From: Porogramme epimiltina
Taxonomy: Eukaryota; Basidiomycota; Agaricomycetes; Polyporales; Polyporaceae
Assembly: GCA_900155495.1 (NCBI GenBank)
Contig: FTLJ01000959.1
Location: 1-64,000, forward strand
Reading direction: 5' to 3'
Length of the DNA: 64,000 bases
The position numbers were made by a program, and so were the translations under genes. Below, in pieces: positions 10,791 to 20,800 of this stretch. The notes under the pieces are model-generated. The model saw only the letters and a program-made list of their open reading frames with translations. It was not told the origin of the DNA and made no database searches. Each line of letters begins with the position of its first letter. Within the stretch, counting starts at the first letter, position 1.

Positions 10791-12801
10791 ATGTCCGCAG
10801 AGAGCTGGCCGCCACAACTCAAGTATGGTCACCGCGCCCAACCCCAGTGCTTGGCTCATCTTCCTGCAGAGACTGGGTTGCACAATGTTTAGGGCAGATG
10901 ATAGATTCGAATCGAGCAGAGGCGCAGGCGGAACTGAAACAGGTGATAGCTGACTCTTTTGCGGCAAAGACATTATGGACGACGGACTGGGCCGGGGTGC
11001 AGCTCAAGAGGTACGTCGTCGACGTCGTGTTCGCGGTGGCAGGTTACGGCTAAGACTCCATCTGGAGTTTGATGCCCAAGCCGCCCCCTACGCTGTCCCC
11101 AACAAGCACATTAAAGCGCAAGATGTGAGTCGTGACCCCGCGATTCTGCAGAGTGGCGTGGTTTGCTGAGCGAGAACCCTGTAGGAACGATACCGGTAAT
11201 CATGCGAGCAGCAAAAAGACGAAGAAGGGGAATAATATGACAAAATCTCTCAGCGGTTCGAATGATATAGCTGCACTAAACCGCAGGGCCGCACGCTTTC
11301 AGCGAGAACACGAGATAGAACGTCAGAAAAGTTCGCGTCAATTCGGCGACCCTAATCCTTCTTCCTCCTACGCTACGTACGCTAACTCGCACCTATTCAA
11401 ATCCCGCTCCGGGACCCCCGCGACATATGACGCGGACGACCCCGAGGCGAACCCGGTGAGGGCACCTCCGGTCATGCTCTGCTCTGCGGATGTCCTGACC
11501 ATGCGCAGAACGTGCCAAACTGGGATCGCTTTACTATTGTCGGCACGTCACAAGAGATCTTCAAGGACTACTTGCGGCTGACTTCCGTGAGCCCTTCGAC
11601 GCCCCGGCAGCTGTGCCTCCCCGTCAGGGACGTCACTGACCCGTCCGCCTGCCCGCGCAGGAACCCAAACCGGAGCAAATACGGCCATATAACGTATTGC
11701 AAGAGACGTTGAACCAGCTCAAGAAGAAGTGGCGCGAGAAGGCCACGTACAATTGGATATGCAGCCAATTCAAGAGTTTACGGCAGGACCTCACCGTGCG
11801 CCCCTCTCGCAGTCTCCCTTCGCGCGGCGCGCGGCGCTGACGGCGCGGTTCGCACCTTATTGTCTTTCTGCCTCCCAGGTGCAGCGCATTAAGAACGAGT
11901 TCACTGTGACGGTGTACGAAATCCACGCGCGCATGGCGCTCGAAGTGGTATGTCCGTTCCGCTTGGCCGCGGAGGTGTCCTTGAGCATCCGTGCTGACGC
12001 GAGGCGCGGACGCGTTTAGGGCGACATGGTTGAGTACAACCAGTGTCAAGCCATGCTGCGCAGCCTTTACGAATTAGGCATTCCCGGGAAGGTGGAAGAG
12101 TTCACGGCGTACCGGATACTGCTTCTGCTTCACGGGCGCAATCGGAGTGGTAAGCCATATCGTCGGAACCAGCTATCTAACTTTCATAGTTGGCTGACAT
12201 GACTCGTCTCCGCTCGCAGACTTAAACTTGTACGTAGGTCAGCTAACACAACAACAGAAATCGGATCCGGCCGTGCGGCATGCTCTCGCGGTCCAGCGGG
12301 CTGCGGGGATGGGGAACTACCACGCTCTCTTTGACTTATACCTTAATGCGCCCAACATGGGAGCGTACATCATGGACCACTTCATTGATAGAGAGAGGAT
12401 ACGTGCGCTCATGGTCATGACAAAAGCGTGAGTACCTTCCACCCCATAACCTTCTGTCCACCACACCCCTGCGCGTCCCCCCTCCTTCTTCCGACCACAC
12501 TTCCATTCCTTCATTCCTATGGCCTCGCCCCCCTACGGCAGGTAGAAGCCTGAACGCTGACATCCGGCACGCGGCCACCGACAGGTACCGGACATTGCAG
12601 CTTACCTTCGTTTCGAACGAGCTCGCTTTCGAGTCGCTGGAGAACGCGCGAGAGTTCCTGACCGAGCACCGTGTGGGCTTCTTCCAGAACCCGAATAGCC
12701 CTGACGCGGAGAAGGTGCTCGACTGCAAGCCCGCCGTGGCGCCGCTCGCACAGGTGTTCGAGGAGAAGTACCGCAGGGTGCAGATCAAGGGCGCCGTGTA
12801 A
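10791..12801 (+). CDS. SAC3/GANP-family protein, Thp3/LENG8-like
   Basis: Ten exons: 10791-10822, 10870-11010, 11068-11124, 11185-11455, 11509-11586, 11661-11795, 11879-11947, 12020-12149, 12220-12427, 12585-12801 (445 aa). The core matches SAC3/GANP proteins of the Thp3/LENG8 branch: FKDYLRLTS, WICSQFKSLRQDL, IKNEFTVTVYEIHARMALE, YNQCQAMLRSLYE and FTAYRILLLLHGRN. The C-terminal part is PCI-like. Yeast Thp3 works with Csn12 in transcription elongation and splicing; a nuclear role here is inferred from that. An Arg/Lys-rich stretch with RRAARFQREHE precedes the domain. The exon 3 acceptor (11067) was chosen because it yields SLMPKPPPTLSP and LKRK, as in relatives. An alternative acceptor at 12545 would add 39 in-frame bases. 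Confidence 0.88.
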
Positions 12802-13129
12802 CTTATTGTCTTTGCCATTTGCCGACGCTGGAGCTCCGTTCCGCACCGTCCCCGTCCTTTTCCCGCCTCTTCTTCCCCGCGGGCGGCGGGCCACACCCGT
12901 CGCTTTTCGGCCGCGCTGCGGATTTTTGATGTAGATTTTTTGTATATTCATCGTAAGGTATAATTTAGCTGTGCAATTTCGTGCTCCTTTCTCGGATGTT
13001 CGGCGGCCTTGCAGACCGCCGTTTGGCGAGCTTTTGGCGAAAGCTTCGTGCGCGGAAGCACATGGCATAGTGTGAACGCGAGCAGTACAGAAGTACATAC
13101 GGCATGTGGACGTCATCTCTCCCTTGGTG
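12802..13129. other. Short convergent intergenic region
   Basis: 3' sides of the Thp3-like gene (plus) and SEN2 (minus). No gene seen. Confidence 0.5.
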
Positions 13130-14536
13130 TTAGTCGCGCATCCGCGCTGGGATGAACCTCCGTAGGACCACGTCCCTGACGGAATAGTGTGCAAGGCACG
13201 CCGGAGATGAGAGGAGGTCTGCCGATATTCGCGACTGAGCGGGAATGGTGACGTATGTGAGAATGAGTGTCTGCGAGAGATATCGTAAGCGCATAGCTTG
13301 GAAGACTGAGAAGGAGCGCGAGACCTTCTGGACCTGGGAGTTTACACGATTTACCGTGCTGAGCCAAGACCACGAGAATGTGGAGGAATTGGGTAGGGTG
13401 AATGGGGAAGACGCCTGGTCTGCTGGGTCTTCGTAAACCGGGATGACGACAACGGCGAACCTGAGCACCATCACGTTAGCCTCCTTACGGCGGAGGGTGC
13501 TTCGGTACGTACTCCGCGTGGTGGAAGACAGGCCCGCGCTTGTACAGAAGCAAGTCGACACAGAACTTGATACCGCCTTTCACCACCCATCCGAGGGAGC
13601 GATAGTAGTGGTACGCCGCGTAGTTCACGAGGAAAGGGTTGTCGAAGCGGTCTGCGTATATCGGCAGGCCGGGAGGTATGCAATGCACGTCTTGGAAGGC
13701 GCGCCATATCTGGGGTAGACTCATCGGCTCATTCTAGCAAGTTAAAGCGGAACGAAGACGTGCAATCAGACAAAATATATTCGTTTTCAGAGTATAGACA
13801 ACGTGTACCGTATGCGGGTCGAGGACGGTAAGACAGTCGAGGGTCCAGATGAGGAAGAAGGCCTCTTGGAGCGTTAGCTGGAGATGCTCGACATCTTCAA
13901 GAGGCTCGAGCTCTTCTTCGTCCACTGCGTCTTCTTCTGGTGGCTCCTCGGGCAAGGCGGGTCCAGAGGACGACGATGCTTGTGGCTTCCAAGTCGCCCC
14001 AGACGGAATAAAGGTGGGTGCAGCCTCGCGGCCTTCCGCGAAGGCCGCCTCAGCCTCTGCAGCAGCTCTCGCGATGGCGGCGGCACGGTCGATCTTGAAT
14101 TGCTTGCGCTCTTGTCTTCGCTTCTCCCGGACCTCTTCAGAGGTCATGTCTGCAGTAAAATAATTGGAGAAACGCGGTATTGGGAGACTATTGTGTACGT
14201 ACATTTGCCCGCAGCTTTCCTCGCATTGACCTGTCTCGCAAGCCATGATGGCTCACTCCTAGAGAGATCACCCTTTCCGAAGAAGCCCCTTCGCCAGAGA
14301 ATTGAGGAGTCCTTTTCGTTTGTTATCCAGACGGAGCGCGTAGCGGGATCGAACACGCCTTCACAGTGAGGATTATCTAGTCTGCTTTGTGAAAGTCCTA
14401 GAACCCCCAAGACATGTCCGACCCCGCTTCGTCCTTGCGGCGTAGAAAATATTAGGGGGAGGGGGTGCGCATAGATTCGGTTGTTTTCCGCGCGTCGCGC
14501 GCCACTCTTTTGAGAGCCTTTATGCCTGTTAGACAT
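13130..14536 (-). CDS. SEN2: tRNA-splicing endonuclease catalytic subunit Sen2
   Basis: Five exons in transcription order: 14536-14203, 14149-13809, 13733-13513, 13460-13325, 13270-13130 (390 aa). Sen2 cuts the 5' splice site of tRNA introns within the heterotetrameric Sen complex. The N-terminal part has [20 protein letters not shown] and [11 protein letters not shown], typical of Sen2. A charged coiled-coil-like linker ([20 protein letters not shown]) follows. The C-terminal endonuclease fold contains [38 protein letters not shown] and [18 protein letters not shown]. The expected catalytic His is in FHHAEF and the Lys in QVQKTL. The exon 3 donor was placed at GTACGT (13512), giving HHAEF rather than HHAEY. 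The gene is head to head with the dynein gene (273 bases apart). Confidence 0.93.
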
Positions 14537-14657
14537 GCCGAACTAGTGACGAGCGTTGGGGGTTGGACTGGAGGTAGGAGTCAGGATGAGAAATGATACA
14601 GAGCTGTCGAGGACCCGCGCCTATGCATCAGTTCATGACGCATTGACTTTTCTGGCG

Positions 14658-14663
14658 ACGCGT
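14658..14663. promoter_or_regulatory. ACGCGT box in the SEN2/dynein promoter
   Basis: The palindromic hexamer ACGCGT lies in the 273-base region between two divergent starts. It equals the MluI cell-cycle box of ascomycete yeasts. A single hexamer in GC-rich DNA may be chance. Confidence 0.3.
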
Positions 14664-14809
14664 CTCTGGGCGCGTCCAGCGGCGCGCATCTGGATTCAAG
14701 CTGCTTCCGCTCTACCTCAGTCTGCTACTTGACCCTCGCCCGTAGCCACTCTACTATCCACCAACTCTCGCCTGAAATACTGTATTAACACGACGACCGC
14801 AAGAACAAG

Positions 14810-17339
14810 ATGTCCGAGAAGAGGAGAGCGGAGATTGAGGCCAAGCGGGCCAAGCTTGCAGAGCTCCGCAAGGCCAGGGAGAACAGACAGAAGGCGGACG
14901 CTGAGCGGAGGGCATCTGAAGTACGCATGTTGACTTGCTCGCGACTACACCTACTAAGTATGCATCTCAATGTAGAGTGGCGGCAGCTCAGCCATTCGCA
15001 GGGACGTAGACGACTTGGTCAATGTCCTCATCGGTTCAAGTAGCCGTGGAGACAGCGCCGTGGACACTCCCATATCCTCAGTCCCTGGCACTCCCTCCCT
15101 CGGCCAGTCGATACCTCTCCCCGGACCATCATCCATCCTTTCCGGACCGTCTTCTGTCCTGTCTGGACGGCTGAGCAGGCAGAGCGATGCGGCTTCGGAT
15201 AGATACAGTCTCGGAACGACGCTCATCCAGTCGCAGAATGGTGCTACTGAGAATGTCATTGATCGGTGAGCTGTGATTCATTTGCGTGTTTTACTTTCGA
15301 CTGCTGAATATCTTACATTACCATTAGTGAAATGACCCCGCGACACATCCCGGACCTGATAGATATCGAGCAAGAGCTGTTTGAACTTCCGCAGAAGGCA
15401 GGTCCAGCTATTAGTGCCCGGACTTGCATTCTGACATGTATGGACGAATACAGGAGCGCGTCATCTATAACAAAGAGGTCCAGACTATGGATATTCAGAC
15501 AGAACCTACACCTGTGGACGAAGATGAGATCCGTGAGCGAGTACTGCGAGAGCGCGAAGCAGCGGAGGCCGAGCGGCTAGCGCACGAGCAGGAGTTGGAG
15601 GCTGAAAGCAAGAAATTGGACGAGGAGATTGCTCAGGAAATTCGAGGTCAGAATTCCTCGGACGTTCGTGTGAGCCAAGGACTACCACTTACCCAGGTCC
15701 GCCACAGAAATGTCGGAAGAAGAGAAGATGAGCATATTCTCAGCGCCGGAGTTCTTGGATTTCGTGGAGCAGTCTACCAAGATTATCCAGCGTGCATTGA
15801 ACGACAATTACGATTACATCCGAGACTACACTATCGGCACAGAAAGTGGAACGTGGGTCACCCGCTATGTACGGTCTTGGGGTCAGCCTGACGAGTTTAT
15901 AGGGAAGCCTCGGAAGGGAGGGTTAAATGTGTGTGCGCCTTCTACGATGAGCGGTATGGGAAAAACCGCTCTATTACCGACATCGACTGGTCACCGAAGG
16001 TTAGTCTTTGCTTTCGGAGGCGAACACGCACTGTGCTGATTTAGGATGTAGTACCCGGAGCTCAGTTGTGCATCCTACAACAAGAACCCCGCTGCGTTGA
16101 ATGAGCCGGATGGTATTGTCGCCGTGTGGAACCTCCATTTACTTGAGCGGCCAGAATTCGTCTTCCATTCACAGGTATGAGAAGCACCAACGAGAGGAAA
16201 TCTCACAGCTAATTTGGCACAGTCAGATGTGCTGTCGGTGGCGTTCTCACCATTTCACTCAAACCTCATCTTCGGCGGGACGTACTCCGGACAAATCTTG
16301 CTGTGGGACACGAGGTCGAAGCACCTACCAGTGCTCAAGACGCCGTTGTCCGCTGCTGGACACACACATCCCGTTTACGCGATGCAGATGGTTGGTACAC
16401 AAAATGCGCATAACTTAATCACCAGCAGCACGGATGGAACTGTATGTAGTTGGCTCGTTGACATGCTCGCACAACCGCAGGTAGGCTTTTACTTCATCCG
16501 CCTTCAACATGCCGTACTAACGAGAGGGTAACGGCAGGAAACGCTCGAGCTAGTCCACGGGGGGCACAATAAGACGAGCGAGGTCGCGATCACGGCGCTC
16601 AACTTCCCGGATAACGAGACGACGACGTTCTGGGTAGGGACAGAAGAAGGGAACCTATATCAGGCGAACCGCTACGACCGGGCAGGCGCGAAGGCAGGCC
16701 TGAACCAGTACGACGTCTACAAAGGCCATTCTGGGCCCGTCATGGGAGTGCACTTCCACCCACTTGTGGGCCCGGTGGACTTCTCCGACCTATTCCTGTC
16801 GTGCTCCGTGGACTGGACGGTGAAGCTGTGGCGAGCCAAGTCTCTGGCGAAGCCGTCGACGGCGGTAAACCAGGTCGCGCCTCTGTACTCGTTCGACGAG
16901 GCGGACGACTACGTGTACGACGTCAAGTGGCACCCGACGCACCCCGCGCTGTTCGGCACGGTGGACGGGGCTGGGCGGTTCGACCTGTGGAACCTGAACC
17001 ACGACACGGAGGTGCGTCTTGGGCGGTGGCCGCATGGAGTGTGCTCACGATCGTGGCTGACGGGTGTGTATTTGGGTGGTGGTGCAGGTGCCGGTTGTTT
17101 CCACGAGCGTCGGGTCAGGACGAGCGCTGAACAAGATTCGCTGGGAACGGAAGGACGGGCGGCGGGCGGCGCTGGGGGGCAGTGACGGCAGGCTCTATAT
17201 TTACGACATTGGAGACATGGCGCTGCCCAGGGAGTCGGAGTGGACGGACATGCAGCGGACGGTTGCGGGTATCATGGGAGGGGGCGTGCAGGCCAACGGG
17301 GCAGGAGACGACTCTGCGCGTATCATGGCCGGGCGGTGA
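14810..17339 (+). CDS. Cytoplasmic dynein intermediate chain
   Basis: Ten exons: 14810-14920, 14976-15265, 15328-15397, 15454-15646, 15708-15852, 15903-15999, 16052-16174, 16223-16480, 16538-17011, 17088-17339 (670 aa). The N-terminus is a charged coiled coil ([20 protein letters not shown]), the dynactin-binding region in the family. A Ser-rich linker follows, then [12 protein letters not shown] and a second charged helix. The C-terminal half is a WD40 propeller with [65 protein letters not shown] and LYIYDIGD. The subunit scaffolds dynein heavy and light chains and moves nuclei and vesicles along microtubules. Intron 15398-15453 appears to be GC-AG, since phase and similarity both require exon 3 to end at ELPQK. 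Confidence 0.95.
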
Positions 17340-17892
17340 GGGGTGCCGGGGGAGGGCGTAGGGACACGAGCGGAAGTATGTGGTTATGGCAGACGGAATA
17401 TACCCGAGATGAACATACGGGAAGAGCGGGTTCCCTGTAATGGGATATGGCGTGTTTGTCCGCGGTGCTGGCGCCGGGCGCACGCTCACGAAAAGGCTAA
17501 TCGTGAATGGACGAGGCGACGAGGACGAGTGGGAGTGTGATCCGCCGCGGGGCGGACGGGGTCGTCGGGTGCCCGCTCTCGTGATTGTTCCGCGCGGGCA
17601 GGCGACGCGCGCGAGGGGCGGGGCGCGGCGGGGGATGGCACAGGCTTGGAGAGCAACCGCGCCGCCTACTTTTACATTTCCCCTGGGTGGCCGAGGACGA
17701 CACACGAAGACTGGCCGTGTATTTGGGAGCAGGCAAAGTCAGGTGACGGATCAAATGGCCGCGCGCACGTCTTTGGCCGTTTTTCGCAGACGCGCCTCCC
17801 TCACCCCATCTCCCCCCTCCGCCCTCAAGGCCCCCTTCCTCTCTCTCCCCTCTTGCATCCGTCGCTCCAGGACCAGCCCCTCCCCGCGCACA
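17340..17892. other. Intergenic, no supported gene
   Basis: GC-rich; no recognisable gene. The last 100 bases are strongly pyrimidine-rich and probably form the promoter and leader of the aminotransferase gene. Confidence 0.5.
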
Positions 17893-19789
17893 ATGTCGAC
17901 TTTTACCCAGGTACGTCCTCCCTAGATCTCCCCTCATCACCCTCTCATCAATGACGTCTGCATAGGAACCCCACAAGTGAGCTTACCCCCACACCGCGTC
18001 TCCCGTCCGCTATTGACTCGAATCACCCCCTCCCCCAGGCTCCTTGTGTGCGCACTCTCCCCACATATCTCGCAATTTATTGCTGATCTCCTCCAAGCAT
18101 TCCGGGCCCTATCGAGGTCACCGATGAGGTAGCTACGCCTCCACTCGCACTTCAGCCACTCCTCACCTCTATCCAGGTCCTCTACGCGAACGCCCACCCG
18201 TCCACGTCCCATGTCTCCCCGGACTTCATCCCAGTGTTCGGAGACTGCATTCGCATGATGAGGCAGGTCCTCTTCACCCAGGATGCCCAACCCTTCATCA
18301 TCTCCGGCTCTGGCACCCTCGGCTGGGACCAGGTGCGCTCACTTCCTCCGGCGTCCCGGGGCGCCGCCCTCCCTTCTTCTTCCTCTAACTCCGGTCCGCC
18401 CGGCAGGTCGCCGCCAACCTTGTTGAACCCGGCGAGAACGTCCTCGTCCTCAACAGCGGCTACTTTGGTGATAGCTTCGCCGACTGGTGAGTCCGTTCCG
18501 CTCACATCCCGGCGCCCCGGGCCTCATACCGGAGACCGCCCCCAGCCTGCGCACTTACGGCGCCAACGTGGACACCGTCCAAGCTCCGTTTGGCGCGGCC
18601 GTGGCCCCCGCCGACGTTGAAGCGGCGTTAAAGCAGAAGACGTACAAGGCGGTCACGTTCACACACGTCGACACTTCCACAGGTCTGCTGGCTCGGTGCC
18701 GCGTGTGCCGCGTTGTGTGCTAATCATAGGTCCCCCCAGGTGTCCTCTCTGACGCTCAGGGCATCGCGGCTGCTGTCAAGCGTGCTTCGCCCGATACCCT
18801 TGTGAGCACCACACACTGGACCGCTCACGAGTCGCTACTCACATGTGTCCAGGTGGTTGCCGATGCCGTTTGCTCAGTCGCGAGCGAGGAGATTCGCTTC
18901 GACGACTGGGGGCTTGATGTTGTGCTGACCGCCAGCCAGAAGGGTCTCAGCACTCCCCCTGGTTTGAGCATCCTCGTCGCCAGTCAAAAGGCCATCAAGG
19001 TACACTTTCATATACTATACGCAGCCACGCGCCCGCAAGGCTTACAATCCGTGTCTGCAGACGTTTGAGACAAGAAAGAGCCCAGTAACCTCGTACTACG
19101 CCAGCTGGAAGAAGTGAGTTTTGCGCCAAGACTTTCCTGAAAGATGTCTCAATAGAGCACTAGGTGGCAGCCGATCATGAATGCCTACGAGTCTGGGAAC
19201 GCCGCGTACTTCGCGACTCCTCCCGTGAACCTCATCTACGCTTTCCACGCCTCGCTCTCCCAGATCACGAAGCAGGCTCCCTCGCTCGAGGAGCGCTTCC
19301 GCCTACACAGGGAGGCCAGCCAACTCATGAAGACGGCGGCCGCTGAGCTCGGGCTCAAGCAACTTCCCGTCAGCGATGCCGTGGCTGCCAACGGCATGAC
19401 CGCGCTCTGGTTCCCGGAGGGTATCGTCGCGGCCGACCTCCTCCCGCCGCTCGCAAAGAAGGACATCATTGTCGCCGCGGGCTTGCACAAGGACTACAAG
19501 CGTGAGTTCACTCACGGATTGCTTCGCGGTTCGCGCGATCGAGGATCTCTGGCGCTGACTGGCATCTGATGGCAGTGAAGTACTTCCGTATCGGGTATGT
19601 CTTCCGCTCTTCTCCCCGCTGCTCCTCTTCGTACTTCTGGAGCTAGACGTGCCCCGACTAACTCGCCGATCTTGCATCCCTAGGCACATGGGTATTTCTG
19701 CGACCGACAAGCAGCGCGCGGACGTCAACAAGGTCGTCGCGGCGCTGAAGGAGAGCCTCGCCGAGGCCAAGGCGAGCAAGAACGCGTAA
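17893..19789 (+). CDS. AGX1: Alanine-glyoxylate / serine-pyruvate aminotransferase
   Basis: Thirteen exons: 17893-17910, 17966-17976, 18039-18047, 18098-18128, 18177-18332, 18407-18486, 18546-18682, 18740-18801, 18853-18999, 19061-19113, 19164-19501, 19576-19594, 19684-19789 (388 aa). This is a PLP enzyme of aminotransferase class V that makes glycine from glyoxylate and alanine, or uses serine and pyruvate. Conserved blocks are EPHKLLVIPGPIEVTDEVL, SGSGTLGWDQ, NSGYFGD and HVDTSTG. The cofactor Lys is expected in LTASQKGLS. The first residues are spread over exons of 18, 11, 9 and 31 nt, and the joined reading matches the family exactly in phase. Exon 12 is only 19 nt. I see no clear mitochondrial presequence or peroxisomal tail (it ends SKNA), so cytosolic location is likely. 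Confidence 0.93.
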
Positions 19790-20800
19790 GAACGAAGTCC
19801 CAATTCTTTGCCTGTTGTAATAGAACCTCTCCCCCGTTGAGCTCATCATCTCGTCGTTCATGTTGTTGTACACTCGTCCCCCCACCGCGTATCTCCGCGT
19901 TGTTGGGCATAACGGAAATAACGAACGGAAAACTCGGAATCCAAAAACCGAATCTGAACGGGGTCGCGGAACCCTCGTGCGGAACGCGCGTGGCGCGTGG
20001 CGTGGCATGGCACTCCGCCGCACCCCGCGAACGCTCGTCGCGCTTCTGCGCCCCTGCCGCCGCTCCTGCCGCCGCGCCGCACGCCAACGCTCGCTCGATC
20101 GCGATGCGACGTGCGATTCGCGGTTTGCGGTTCGCGGGAGGCCCAGCGTCGCGCAGGAGGCGGCGCGGGCGCAGATCGCGCGGGGGTTGGGCCGCTCTAC
20201 GCCCGCGGCGCGGCTGTGAGCAGGGGGGGTCGACCCGAGCCCCCACCCCAGCCCCCCTGGAGCGACTCCGCACGCCAATCCGGGCCCAGTGACGAAGCCA
20301 AAAAGTAAATGTGATTCTGCAGATTCATCTCAGCGGCGCTGTGGCTGATCGCAGAGATACCGTCGCGCGCAGGTGCAGGCCCGGGGTGACGTATCCGACG
20401 GCGGCGGGGCTCCGTCGGTCGCCCGCTCCGCACCCCCCTCCCCCTCCCTCCCTCTCGTCCTTCCTTCCCCGCGCGGGTCGCGAACGCTGGCGCATCGTTA
20501 TCTCCACCATCGGCCACCAATCGCGCGGAGCACGTCTCGCTGTGCGCCCGGTCTCACGCGCCTCGTCGCACTGCTCAAACCGACGGAGGCTGATAGGCGT
20601 TGGGACCTCTTGGATCGGGTCGATAGGGACGGACGGGCGTGTTGATCGTATCGAGGATCTCAGATGCAATGTGAATGGTTGTCTATGTATGCGGGTGCTT
20701 CTAGGATACTGCGTTTTATACATGGGGTCTACACTAGAGAGAAGTACTACTGCTTGCGATGATATAACCGTCGTGACCGATGTTGCCCATTACTCGTGAA
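19790..20800. other. GC-rich convergent intergenic region
   Basis: One kilobase between the 3' ends of AGX1 (plus) and the sulfite reductase gene (minus). Several open frames exist but are Arg/Pro/Ala-rich by composition, with no family similarity. No gene called. Confidence 0.5.

Noticed and set aside
11043..11054. Alternative exon 3 acceptors for the Thp3-like gene (11042 or 11054)
   Set aside because: They give introns of 32-44 nt and a frame that cannot be joined to exon 4 without a stop. Acceptor 11067 gives the family block SLMPKPPPTL.
20215..20265. G-run/C-run inverted repeat near 20220-20260 as a terminator-like hairpin
   Set aside because: Only about 8 bases of G-C pairing made of homopolymer runs in GC-rich DNA; expected by chance.
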